57,588 bases of DNA from an uncultured Nostoc sp. (GTDB lineage: Bacteria; Cyanobacteriota; Cyanobacteriia; Cyanobacteriales; Nostocaceae): positions 1-57,588 of the forward strand of contig NZ_CALMFY010000186.1 in NCBI RefSeq assembly GCF_937863485.1, read 5' to 3'. Shown in pieces: positions 1-8,559 of this stretch. The position numbers and the translations under genes are program-made. Each line of letters starts with the position of its first letter. Within the stretch, counting starts at the first letter, position 1. Under the pieces are notes generated by a model, which did no database searches, had not been told where the DNA came from, and saw nothing but the letters and a program-made list of their open reading frames with translations.

Positions 1-536
1 CCACTGGAGGTTCCACTGCCGGGGACTGCGCTGCCGGAGCCTGTGCGACCGGAGCCTGTACTGCCGGAGCCTGTGCTGCCGGGGACTGCGCTGCCGGAGC
101 CTGTACTGGCGGAGCCTGTGCTGCCGGAGCCTGTGCTGCCGGTGGCTGTACTGCCGGGGACTGCGCTGCCGGGGGCTGTACTGCCGGGGGCTGTACTACC
201 GGAGCCTGTGCTACCGGGGGCTGTGCTGCCAGAGCCTGTGCTTCCGGGGGCTGTGCTACCGGAGCCTGTGCTACCGGGGGCTGTGCTGCCAGAGCCTGTG
301 CTACCGGAGCTTCCACTGCTGGAGCCTCCACTGCCGGAGCTTCCACTGCTGGAGCCTCCACTACCGGAGCTTCCACTGCTGGAGCCTCCACCACCGGAGC
401 TTCCACTACCGGAGCCTCCACCGGAGCCTCCGCCGCCTCCGCCTTGGGCAGAAACAGAAGGAGGTAAAGACAAAGTAGCGAAACTGATGGCAAAGACAGT
501 AGCCAAAACAGCTTTAGAGAAATTAATAGGCTTCAT
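1..536 (-). CDS. Gly/Ser/Thr-rich secreted protein, N-terminal part only
   Basis: Read from 536 leftwards, this frame starts MKPINFSKAVLATVFAISFA, a charged start followed by a hydrophobic stretch, and continues to a likely signal peptidase site after SVSA (about residue 29). A GGGGGGSGGGSGSGSS-type tract follows, then imperfect repeats of the form GSTGSG/GSTAPG that run open to the left edge. An AGGAACC sequence lies just upstream of the ATG as a ribosome binding site. The opposite strand also has a long frame rich in Pro, Leu and Glu, but it has no signal peptide or ribosome binding site and mirrors the repeats. I infer an exported low-complexity protein. Similar Nostoc signal peptides precede WGxxGxxTP-CTERM proteins, but the C terminus lies outside the window. 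Confidence 0.7.
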   Translation of the reverse strand, partial: MKPINFSKAVLATVFAISFATLSLPPSVSAQGGGGGGSGGGSGSGSSGGGGSSSGSSGSGGSSSGSSGSGGSSSGSSGSTGSGSTAPGSTGSGSTAPGSTGSGSTAPGSTGSGSTAPGSTAPGSAVPGSTATGSTGSGSTGSASTGSGSAVPGSTGSGSTGSGRTGSGSAVPGSGTSS

Positions 537-1076
537 GGTTATGGTTCCTTTTTTCTAGATTTCTGTGATTGATTTTCAAAACCGATATTAGTCTACTCAA
601 TCCACTGCTAAATTAGGTAAATTTTCACAAGACACATTCAGAAGTCTTTCACCTAGTTTATTTGGGGAAAATTGAAAGCATTTAAAGCTCACACAACAAC
701 TTACCAATTCCTTATAATCAAACTAATTCATAATCGGTAATTACTAATTTATGATTGTGAACCCATGACTTAACTTGCTTGTTCACAACAAACTCAGATA
801 GGATTGCTATACAAACCTTTAATTATTCACACTCACCTACTTAAGAAGTACAAGCGATCGCCAAGTTAAATAGAATTTTCACCTCAACAAAAATTATAAC
901 TTTATCGACATTAGCTTCTAGTTAGTTGGATAGAAATAAGCTAGGAATTTTAAGCAGCCGGATACTGCCAGTGGTTGAGACTGTGTTTTACAAGACTCTA
1001 CAATGATATTTCACTTGAGAACTTATAACTTCATACTTCAGGTGTGTCTTACCTTAGACTTCAGGAATATTTTTAA
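537..1076. other. Intergenic region, no gene recognised
   Basis: This AT-rich stretch separates the secreted-protein gene from a decayed histidine kinase. It contains one GCGATCGC site near 855 and scattered stop codons in every frame. I see no RNA gene, repeat or convincing promoter motif. Confidence 0.5.
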
Positions 1077-1656
1077 CGCTATCTACAGGTGATGGAAGCC
1101 GAGTGCGATCGCGAGCTAGGATTAATTAACGATCTAAACGTATCTATTAGACTTACAATGGCTGGAAAGCTCATCTTATCCAATTATTACACCTGATGCG
1201 TTGCTCTTACAACACTGGTTATCTTGGGTTATTCAGCCGTTTAAAATCCGTCTTCAAGAACATCAGCAAACTCTACAGATAAATCTCCCTTCAAATCTCC
1301 TGTCGCTGTTCTCAGATGGCATTAGCTTGAAACAAATCTTAGTAGAATTGCTCAATAATGCCTGTAAATACACATCTGTGGGTAATAAAATTGTCCTAAC
1401 TGTCCGTCACAATTCCTCGGAAGCGTCCGTAAAAACTATTATTACTACCAGTAATTCAGCAGATATTTCAATAACAGAGTTACCACGAATCTTTGAGAAA
1501 TTTTCTCGCCTCCCCATTGCAGACATCTGGAATCAAGGGGGTTCGAGATTAGGTTTATCTATAGTATAGAAATTAGCCGAACAACTGGAAGGAAACATTT
1601 TAGTATAAAGCGGCAATGGATGGATGATATTCATCTTCACATTAACTGATTTATAA
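1077..1656 (+). pseudogene. Decayed sensor histidine kinase (HisKA end plus HATPase)
   Basis: Three successive stretches look like the C-terminal part of a cyanobacterial histidine kinase. 1077-1131 encodes ECDRELGLINDL, the region after the H-box. From about 1141 another frame continues with LLDLQWLES and then the HATPase domain, including the N-box ELLNNACKYT and LPRIFEKFSRLP, up to a degenerate G2 box (GGSRLGLSIV). The frame change coincides with a 10-bp insertion at about 1131-1146, bracketed by repeated ATCTA. After 1566 the same frame continues through TAG (1567-1569) and TAA (1606-1608) with still recognisable KLAEQLEGNILV. The G1 box is poor and no sensor or H-box is found upstream. 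It is a relic with no likely activity. Confidence 0.75.
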
Positions 1657-1674
1657 GTTTATAATAGCAATTTA

Positions 1675-1767
1675 ATACCAATTCTCTAAGAGGCTGCATA
1701 AAATCAGATTTGGTAAGACTTGGAGCTTGAGCAACTGGTTCTGTGCAACCTCACAGGTAATCGGTAT
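1675..1767. mobile_element. 93-bp miniature inverted-repeat element, copy 1
   Basis: The ends are imperfect inverted repeats of about 33 bp, beginning ATACCAATT on the left and ending AATCGGTAT on the right. A second element of exactly the same length, in the opposite orientation, lies at 6353-6445. It has no coding capacity, so I infer a non-autonomous (MITE-like) element. Confidence 0.55.
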
Positions 1768-1893
1768 AAACCTAATAAATGCTGACTTTAATTATAAAAC
1801 AAATTACCAAAAACTTCATAGTTATAAATTATTGTCACTTCTTATGGTTACCCAAAAATGAGATAATTAAAGCAAATTATTAAATTCAGAAAA

Positions 1894-3057
1894 ATGTCAT
1901 TAACTATATCTTCCACACCTCAGGGTTTTAGTGCATTTATTAGTAATTTGGGAATCAGAGATACAACTGATGATTTTGTATTTATTAAATCATCAGTTCC
2001 TTGTGTTGCTGATGGAGTCTTCACTCAAAGTCTTTTCGCTGGCCCAAGTGTTACTATTAGCCGCGATAACTTAAAAGATTCACAAGCACAAGGAATTGTC
2101 GTTATATCTAAGAATGCAAATGTAGCTAATGGTTCTGTTGGGATCGCTGACGCCCAAGAGGTTTTGCAATTGGTTGCAACTGAAACTGGAATTGCTGAAC
2201 ATAATATTGTGATAGCTTCTACAGGTGTAATTGGCAGACGTTACCCGATTGAAAAAATCCGAGCAGGTTTATTAGGATTGGGGAAAAAATTGACTGCTGC
2301 TGACTTTCATGCCGCAGCCCGTGGTATTATGACCACCGATACAGTAGCGAAATTAGCTACACGGCAAATAGGAAATGCCAAGCTCGTAGGAATTGCCAAA
2401 GGTGTCGGCATGATTGAGCCTAATATGGCTACCCTCCTAACTTTCTTTTTTACTGATGCTGCAATTTCTGCAAATAGCCTTCGTTCTATTTTTCGCTCTA
2501 CTATAGATAAAACCTTTAACTGTCTGAGTGTAGACACTGACACTTCTACTAGTGACTCTGCGGTGATTTTAGCTAATGGAATAGCCGGTGAAGTTTCAGA
2601 ACCAGATTTTGCCAGCGCATTGCAAGAAGTTGCACAAGAATTGGTGCTGAAAATTGCCCAAGATGCAGAAGGTGCTACCAAAATTATTCAGGTGACTGTA
2701 GATTCAGCGATTAACTATGCACAAGCTAAAACAGTAGCTAAAGCAATTGTAAATTCACCATTAGTAAAAACTGCCGTCTATGGAGCAGATCCAAATTGGG
2801 GACGAGTTGCTATGGCTATAGGCAAATGTGAAAATGAACAGCAGATAAATCCAGAACGAGTTATTATCAGTTTTGATAACGTGAAAGTTTATCCTAATAG
2901 CTTAACTAATGAAAATCTGGAACAGTTGCGGCAAATTATGTCCAAAGATAAAGTAGATATTCATGTTAGCCTCAATATTGGCGAAGCTTCTGCAACTGTA
3001 TGGGGTTGCGATCTTTCAGAGGGTTATATAGAAATTAATGGTAAATACTCGACTTGA
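1894..3057 (+). CDS. argJ: Glutamate N-acetyltransferase/ornithine acetyltransferase (ArgJ/OAT2-like)
   Basis: This enzyme family moves an acetyl group between N-acetylornithine and glutamate in the cyclic arginine pathway. It matures by self-cleavage before a catalytic Thr. The motif KGVGMIEPNMATLL is clear and puts the nucleophile at Thr180, with cleavage predicted after Ala179. NSPLVKTAVYGADPNWGR, the usual substrate-binding stretch, is also present. At 387 residues it is slightly short for cyanobacterial ArgJ. Its N-terminal half (FAGPSV, ISKNANVANG, ASTGVIGR, ARGIMTTDT) resembles, from memory, the OAT2 type of clavulanate clusters more than housekeeping cyanobacterial ArgJ. It may therefore be a second ArgJ. 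It stands alone, with no arginine genes nearby. The ATG at 1894 has no strong ribosome binding site. Confidence 0.9.
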   Translation: MSLTISSTPQGFSAFISNLGIRDTTDDFVFIKSSVPCVADGVFTQSLFAGPSVTISRDNLKDSQAQGIVVISKNANVANGSVGIADAQEVLQLVATETGIAEHNIVIASTGVIGRRYPIEKIRAGLLGLGKKLTAADFHAAARGIMTTDTVAKLATRQIGNAKLVGIAKGVGMIEPNMATLLTFFFTDAAISANSLRSIFRSTIDKTFNCLSVDTDTSTSDSAVILANGIAGEVSEPDFASALQEVAQELVLKIAQDAEGATKIIQVTVDSAINYAQAKTVAKAIVNSPLVKTAVYGADPNWGRVAMAIGKCENEQQINPERVIISFDNVKVYPNSLTNENLEQLRQIMSKDKVDIHVSLNIGEASATVWGCDLSEGYIEINGKYST

Positions 3058-3204
3058 TTAACGATATTTTATTACTCTCGTGAGAGGATAATCAATGTAT
3101 TATCAGCTTAACCTACTAAGGGTATTTGATTGGGTTCAAGAACGGCTACATGATTCCATGTAGATTATCTGCCAGATTTTTCTCTATACCCTCCCTAGCC
3201 AAAG

Positions 3205-3365
3205 TTTAACGTGAATTCGACTAACCTCTCCCTGCCTTGAACTAAAGTTCAAATCTGTGTCTCTGGGACTCGGAGAGGGACGGTTTTACGTAGTAAAATC
3301 TCTTAGAGGTCTTTTAATTAAGCTAATTAGATGGATACTATATAAGCCGTCGAATTCACGTAAAA
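3205..3365. repeat. 161-bp element with 17-bp inverted ends
   Basis: ACGTGAATTCGAC at 3209-3221 is repeated exactly inverted at 3349-3361. Extending the arms to 3205 and 3365 adds four positions with one mismatch. The interior has paired CTCTCCCT and GAGAGGGA tracts and no reading frame of note. It fills part of the 660-bp gap between argJ and the AAA ATPase and looks like a small non-coding repeat element. Confidence 0.5.
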
Positions 3366-3541
3366 AGAACTTTAGCGTCAGGTAAAAATGAGACTATGTG
3401 CTTTATAGTATAAGTAATTTTACTGCCATAATATTAGTCCTGATCTAGAGATGCATAAATGGCATAAGTACATCAATAGCTAAAAGTAAACCCCCACTTA
3501 CCAATTGCTTTGTTAAAAAACTTGACGCAGGTAGTATTTAA

Positions 3542-3560
3542 TGTATTATAATATAATACA
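3542..3560. promoter_or_regulatory. 19-bp perfect palindrome upstream of the AAA ATPase gene
   Basis: TGTATTATA, a central A, then TATAATACA form a perfect dyad about 160 bp before the ATG of the next gene. It could be an operator or simply an AT-rich palindrome. The rest of the gap from 3366 to 3717 shows no coding sequence. Confidence 0.25.
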
Positions 3561-3717
3561 AAAAGAATGAGTTAGATTAAAAAGACTTCCTACCCAGTAC
3601 AGCACGGTGGAAATAAAATTACCATTTGTACGCAATTAGTTGATATTACGAAAAAACTTTTTCAAAATCTCATACTTCACCCAAAATAACTCAATCAACG
3701 CTGCATAACTGACAAAT

Positions 3718-4920
3718 ATGGATTTTGACTATTTTAGAAGCAATGAAGGCACTCCTACAAATAATACCCGGCAAAGCTTGCTTGCTAGCGGTTGGCGACC
3801 GTTTAACCGAGAATTAAACTGGGAGTTTTTGTGGCAACTATTGTACAGTGACTCCCGCGAATTAACTCAAAAAAGTTTGAATTTAGCGAGTAATGTTGCT
3901 GATATTTTGGGACGAAATAATTATGCTTGGTGGGCTAATTTATTAAATATTGTATCTGATAATACCCGCTACGAAGTTGAAAAGTTTTGGAATTACATTA
4001 CGCCAGATCCTCAATCACCAGATCATCGCTACAAAGATGTTTTGAGTACGGAAACGCCCATCGTTCAATTTGTCAGTCGTAGTAGCATTCCCATTGATTA
4101 TGTTCTTAACCGACTGCAAGAAATTACTGTACTGCGAGTTTTACATGTATTGGGTAATCCTGACATTATTACTCAGTATTATTCAGAAAGAGATTTTTAT
4201 TTTCCTATAGATAAATTTGTGAACTGGGAACGCTTAGACGTTATCAATACTGTTTATGCTTACTGGTCGAAGGATGACGTTTGGTTGCAAATTGACCCCT
4301 ACGATCGCGGAAGACGACAATATACTTTAATGGCGAAAAATCTGGCGCCACTAATTAACAAAGCGACTTACGACCTAGCAGTTATGCTGAGTGGATATCA
4401 AAGTCGTGTAGGCAAAGTTCATAGTCAATTTCCCATTCGGACATTTCCCGCAGATATCCAAAACTTTACTGATTCTGTACAGCAGGCGATTCTTAATCAA
4501 AATCAGTTAGCGGTTGTTATACATGGGCAACCAGGTACAGGTAAAACAGTCTGGACACAGGCAGTAGCAAAAGAAATTCTTGTACCTTTAGGATATGTAA
4601 TTTTTATTTTAGATCATGATGCGATCGCTAACTTTGTCCCACCGACTTACATAGAGCGTATTTGTATCGTTATTAACGAAGCCGATAATCTAGCGCAAAA
4701 TCGTGCTTCCGAGGTAGCGCAATACAATAACAAAACCGAACACATTCTGAGTTTACTGGATGGCACTTTGTATCAGAGTGTAATTGATGAGTCTGGTATT
4801 CAGATGCAGCAACGGTTAGTTGTTTTGATGACTTGTAACACTACTGAAAGATTAGATCCAGCCATGTTACGTAAGGGCAGGGTGGATTTAATATATGAGT
4901 TTACGCAACTATTTGTTTAA
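3718..4920 (+). CDS. AAA-family ATPase, cyanobacterial type
   Basis: The C-terminal third holds an AAA module. Walker A is GQPGTGKT at residues 270-277. The Walker B-like IVINEAD has the acidic pair at 321 and 323. A sensor-1-like TCNTTE follows, then LRKGRVD, which supplies a likely arginine finger or sensor-2 position. The first 260 residues are rich in Trp, Tyr and Asp and match no domain I can name; they may bind a partner or substrate. There is no membrane segment, so it should be cytoplasmic. The gene is monocistronic by spacing (283 bp to the next gene). The AAA core is sure; the role is unknown. Confidence 0.8.
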   Translation: MDFDYFRSNEGTPTNNTRQSLLASGWRPFNRELNWEFLWQLLYSDSRELTQKSLNLASNVADILGRNNYAWWANLLNIVSDNTRYEVEKFWNYITPDPQSPDHRYKDVLSTETPIVQFVSRSSIPIDYVLNRLQEITVLRVLHVLGNPDIITQYYSERDFYFPIDKFVNWERLDVINTVYAYWSKDDVWLQIDPYDRGRRQYTLMAKNLAPLINKATYDLAVMLSGYQSRVGKVHSQFPIRTFPADIQNFTDSVQQAILNQNQLAVVIHGQPGTGKTVWTQAVAKEILVPLGYVIFILDHDAIANFVPPTYIERICIVINEADNLAQNRASEVAQYNNKTEHILSLLDGTLYQSVIDESGIQMQQRLVVLMTCNTTERLDPAMLRKGRVDLIYEFTQLFV

Positions 4921-5037
4921 AGAAGGCTGTTATTGTTGAACTACAGGGCGGGTTAAGAGACTTGTCGCTTAGGAGAAGCAACTGGCGCGACACAGAGAGA
5001 GGAGAAATTGAGAGGGTTTTTGCGTCAGTTTTGGGAC

Positions 5038-5061
5038 ATTTTTTTATTTGGAAGTCCCTAA
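5038..5061. repeat. Solo end of a dispersed repeat
   Basis: The sequence ending in ATTTGGAAGTCCCTAA matches the right end of the element at 26873-27041 (ATTTGAAAGTCCCTAA) with one difference in 16. No partner end is visible nearby, so it looks like a leftover end. The remainder of 4921-5203 shows no gene. Confidence 0.4.
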
Positions 5062-5203
5062 CCCAATGCTTTTGCAATTTTTTCGACTGTCTGATTATCC
5101 TGATGTTTTAGCAGTTTGTGTCAAAGGTATTGATTTAAGATTACAGGTAATGAAAAACTAGATTTGTGCGGAATTAATTTTCCCCTGTTATCAAGGAGTA
5201 ATA

Positions 5204-6163
5204 ATGGTTTTAAGTCAATATCAACGTGCTGTAGGCGTATTTACTCATCGTCGAGATGCAGAACAGGCACTACATGAGTTGAGAGATTCTGGCTTGGCGA
5301 TGGAAAAAGTATCTGTCGTTGTACAGAATGTAGACCGCAATCATGAGATTGCCGATGATCAAATTAAAGAGCGCACTGGTGATAAAACTGACGAAGGTGC
5401 AACAGTAGGAGGGCTTTCAGGGGGCGCTGTTGGTGGGTTAACTGGTTTATTAGTAGGTCTTGGTACTTTAGCAATCCCTGGAGTTGGGCCAATAATGCTG
5501 GCTGGGGCAGCCGCAACTGCTTTGGTTACAACCCTTGTTGGTGCAAGTATTGGTGCTGCTACTGGAACTTTTGCTGGTGCATTAGTTGGTTGGGGAATAT
5601 CGGAAGAACAAGCAAGAGCATATAACCAGCGAGTAGAGTATGGACATTATTTAATAATCGTGGATTGTACATCTTTGGAAATTGCTACAGTAGAAGCAAT
5701 TCTACAACGTTGGGGTATTGAAGAGTTTGGCATTTACGAGCATTTCAACAATGAGCAATTACCTACAAATTATTTAACCACGACAACTGCTACTACTATT
5801 CCTAATAAAAGTGGGATTTTGACTAAGTATGCTATTAGTTACTTTGATAATATAGATAATGCTGAAGCGGCAATTAATGATATGTATGTCGCAGGTTTTC
5901 CAGCAAACCAGATTTCCTTAATTAGCAAAGACTTTTCTCAATTGATTGGGTCAATAGATGTTAATTTAAGTGAGCGCTTTGACGCTATCAGGCTAGGAAT
6001 AGGAGATGAGTGGGCACGCTTTTACAACGAGCAAATTGCTCAAGGCAATTACATACTCATCGTTAGTGGTACAGACAATGAGCTTGAGCAGGTTAGCTTG
6101 ATTCTGAGCAATTATGGGGTTCAGGAATGTCAAATTTATGACCCCATGTTAATTCGTTCTTGA
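5204..6163 (+). CDS. General stress protein 17M (YflT)-like protein with glycine-zipper segment
   Basis: The protein contains two copies of a small alpha/beta module, at residues about 9-45 plus 145-180 and about 205-245 plus 280-314. Each begins with a VGVF or AISYF strand followed by a helix with A-E-A/Q-A. Between the halves of copy one, residues about 65-140 form a Gly/Ala-rich hydrophobic segment of the glycine-zipper type (GGLSGGAVGGLTGLLVGLG), which can insert into membranes. The combination is common in cyanobacterial proteins annotated as stress proteins; the biochemical role is unknown. CAAGGAG lies 8 bases before the ATG and fixes the start. I infer a membrane-associated stress protein. 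Confidence 0.75.
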   Translation: MVLSQYQRAVGVFTHRRDAEQALHELRDSGLAMEKVSVVVQNVDRNHEIADDQIKERTGDKTDEGATVGGLSGGAVGGLTGLLVGLGTLAIPGVGPIMLAGAAATALVTTLVGASIGAATGTFAGALVGWGISEEQARAYNQRVEYGHYLIIVDCTSLEIATVEAILQRWGIEEFGIYEHFNNEQLPTNYLTTTTATTIPNKSGILTKYAISYFDNIDNAEAAINDMYVAGFPANQISLISKDFSQLIGSIDVNLSERFDAIRLGIGDEWARFYNEQIAQGNYILIVSGTDNELEQVSLILSNYGVQECQIYDPMLIRS

Positions 6164-6352
6164 AAAGGAGTACTGGAAAATTTAACAGTTTTGTCAGAGC
6201 AAACAAATATACAGCTATACTTTCAAAATCTTACTGTCTTTAGCTGTATCTGTTACAGCTTATAACTTAGGCAGAAAGCCAAGTATTTCAAGCCTGTCCG
6301 AAGTAGAGTAATTAATAATATTCCACCCGGAAACCGGGCGAATATATGACTA

Positions 6353-6445
6353 ATACCAATTATCTATGAGGTTGCATAGAACAAGGGGCTTAAGCCCCTT
6401 GTCTTACCAAGCCTGATTTTGTGGGGTTTCACAAAGAATTGGTAT
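6353..6445. mobile_element. 93-bp miniature inverted-repeat element, copy 2
   Basis: The ends are ATACCAATT and AATTGGTAT and the length equals copy 1 (1675-1767). Read in reverse, its right half aligns with the left half of copy 1 through a shared TTGGTAAGAC. The centre is a perfect 22-bp palindrome (ACAAGGGGCTT and its complement). A small CCCGG-AAA-CCGGG hairpin lies just before it at 6326-6338. Confidence 0.6.
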
Positions 6446-6504
6446 AAGCAATAGTGCTGGCTAAATTACTTGATCTAAATCTTCTCAGAAATTTAGAAAT
6501 GTAA

Positions 6505-6705
6505 TTAATAGCCTTCTATTGTATAACCAGCAGATTGAACTATCTGTTTAATTGTCTCTTCAGAAGCCGCAGCGTCTACAGTTACAGTTTTTGCATTAAC
6601 GTCCACATCTACTTTGGCATCAGATTCCATAGTCAAAATAGATTTAGTTATTTTCTTGGCGCACTCATCACCTTTGATATCCGGAACTTTCAATTTAATC
6701 GCCAT
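6505..6705 (-). CDS. Small heavy-metal-associated (HMA)-like domain protein lacking CxxC
   Basis: The 66 residues match a single ferredoxin-like HMA domain in length and pattern: MAIKLKVPDI, then a helix with ITKSI, AKVDVDVNAKTVTV, and a C-terminal AGYTIEGY. In metal-binding members the first loop reads M-x-C-x-x-C. Here it is IKGDEC, so only the second Cys remains. Copper or zinc chaperoning of the usual kind is therefore doubtful, and a non-metal or one-Cys role is possible. AGGTAAG lies 4 bases before the ATG and sets the start. The gene stands alone. Confidence 0.75.
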   Translation of the reverse strand: MAIKLKVPDIKGDECAKKITKSILTMESDAKVDVDVNAKTVTVDAAASEETIKQIVQSAGYTIEGY

Positions 6706-7538
6706 TACTTACCTCATTACGTCAGATAGAATTTCTATTGCATAAATATAATAACAGTTAAGATCGGGAATGTAAATCTTACTATAGTGAGGAAATTAGG
6801 CATCCAAAAGATAGTAATAAATAATAGCTATACTTAAATAGTTATTGAAAGAATTTGTAGGCATGAAATGAAATAAATGCCAAAATCTATAAAGTAATTT
6901 ATGAAAATCCACTTAGTACTACTAACTTCTAAAAACCCGCTTTTTTAGTTTGTTCTGAAGACTCCACTAGAGATTGCAGATTCTTCTATAGGCGTTCCTG
7001 TTCTACATAGTTATTCAGACAGCACTACCTGAACATACAAACGTTTATACGTAAGTCACAAAACGTTTTATCTATAGTTTTTAACTTATTTTTATGCACC
7101 AGGTACTCCTGCCTAACGTTCTGAGCATATATATATCCAAAAAGCAGCTATCTTATGGCATATATCTACTGTGGGCTTGATAACAAAAACCTTCAGTGAT
7201 GCAGTTGTGGCAGGAGTGTTGAACGGTTGACTTTTGACTTTTGACTTTTGACTTTTGACTTTTGACTTTTGACTTCCCCGTTTGCGTAGCGTCCCGTAGG
7301 GAAGGGGCTGACCCCTATGGTTTTCAGTGGATGGTGTTGTCCACTTCCTTATTCTGCTTCGTTGCGTTGAGGAAGGGGACTGCCGCGATTTAGTTGAAAA
7401 TAAGGCGGTTGCAAAGAAAGTGAGATGATTTAGCAACTTCCAAAATTCTCCCCTGCCTCACGGCAGTTGCTACAACGCTCTTAACCCGCGCAACGCACTG
7501 CCTCCCCTGCAACGCCGAAAATAGTATAGGATATTGGG
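6706..7538. other. Intergenic region with repeats, no gene
   Basis: This stretch between two minus-strand genes holds a heptamer array (7227-7275). It also has Nostoc-type palindromic fragments such as GCGTAGCGTCCCGTAGGGAAG near 7285. The 107-codon minus-strand frame over 7113-7436 reads through the array as KVKSQKSK repeats and does not look like a gene. Confidence 0.5.
7227..7275. repeat. Heptamer tandem repeat, seven perfect copies of TTGACTT
   Basis: Seven uninterrupted copies of TTGACTT occupy 49 bp. Short tandem heptamers of this kind are common between genes in heterocystous cyanobacteria. Copy number probably varies by slippage. Confidence 0.9.
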
Positions 7539-8351
7539 CTACCTATTTTTTTTGAGTTCCTGCAAACTTCTCACGACCTTTGTTACTAAATTTCTGGGTG
7601 TAAATCTGACGCTCTCAGTCAATATCTTATTTCTCATCCCAGGAACGACAACAGTTTTGTTTGTCATTAAGCCCCGATAACCAATCCTAGCAACAGTTTC
7701 CGTCTCCATCATTCTCTTAATACGAGCAATCTTTGAATCTTCCATTCCAGCTATTTGTTGAAATTCCGATGCTGGTGGCCCTGGACACAGAACAGTCACG
7801 CTGACACCTGTGCCCTCTAATTCATTAGCGATCGCTTCTGAAAATGATAAGACATAGGCTTTAGTAGCGAAATAAACTGCCATTAAAGGCCCTGGTTGAA
7901 AAGCAGCGGATGAGGCCACGTTTAATATTTTTCCATAGTTTTGCTCGATCATATCCTTGAGGAATAACTTAGTTAAATGAGTCAGACTCCCTATATTTAG
8001 CTGTAGCATTTTCAGTTCAACGGTGAGGTCTGTTTCGTTAAATGCTCCATAAGTACTAAAGCCAGCATTGTTAATCAGCACATCAATTTTGATGGATGCT
8101 TGCTGTAGTTCGGTGAAAATTTCTTCTGGGGATGTTGGCATAGATAAATCCTTAGCAAAAATTTTCACAAAAATACCAAATTTTTGCGGAAACTCATCTA
8201 TAATTTCGTTAAGTTTTTCTTCATTATTATCCACTAACACCAGATTATAACTATGACGAGCAAAAATCTGGGTTAATTGATAGCCGATCCCACTAGCCGC
8301 TCCTGTAATTAGAGCAGTTTTTTTTCGCCGACTTTCAGATGTTTGATTCAT
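7539..8351 (-). CDS. SDR-family NAD(P)-dependent oxidoreductase
   Basis: This is a classical short-chain dehydrogenase of 270 residues. The cofactor motif TGAASGIG is at residues 16-23 and LINNAGFSTYG follows near residue 90. The catalytic set is present: NVASSAAF (Ser) and then YFATK (Tyr-x-x-x-Lys). The C-terminal part with CPGPPASEF and a basic tail resembles the YqjQ/DltE-like group that acts on lipid or fatty substrates, but the substrate cannot be read. It is transcribed away from the dehydratase gene at 8560, with a 208-bp divergent promoter region between them. Confidence 0.85.
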   Translation of the reverse strand: MNQTSESRRKKTALITGAASGIGYQLTQIFARHSYNLVLVDNNEEKLNEIIDEFPQKFGIFVKIFAKDLSMPTSPEEIFTELQQASIKIDVLINNAGFSTYGAFNETDLTVELKMLQLNIGSLTHLTKLFLKDMIEQNYGKILNVASSAAFQPGPLMAVYFATKAYVLSFSEAIANELEGTGVSVTVLCPGPPASEFQQIAGMEDSKIARIKRMMETETVARIGYRGLMTNKTVVVPGMRNKILTESVRFTPRNLVTKVVRSLQELKKNR

Positions 8352-8559
8352 GTTACAAAAATGACTAATTTGAGTTAATGAATTTAACTTTTATAAAAGT
8401 AGCTACAGCAATATATAATATTTGCTGTAGCTATTTTTATGGTCACAAAGAATGATGCTATCCACCTGAAATGAGTATGTTTCAATCCAGCATATTAAGC
8501 GCAAATATAAAAATCTGTATCCATATAAACAAGAGCAAGAATATTTCATATGGTCATCA

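Noticed and set aside
43..558. 171-codon plus-strand frame rich in PEPVLPG repeats
   Set aside because: It mirrors the Gly/Ser repeats of the minus-strand gene, which has a signal peptide and a ribosome binding site. The plus frame has neither.
2307..2681. 124-codon minus frame inside argJ
   Set aside because: It lies entirely within a strongly supported gene and shows no family features.
7113..7436. 107-codon minus frame with KVKSQKSK repeats
   Set aside because: The repeats come from the TTGACTT heptamer array and the rest is palindromic intergenic repeat.
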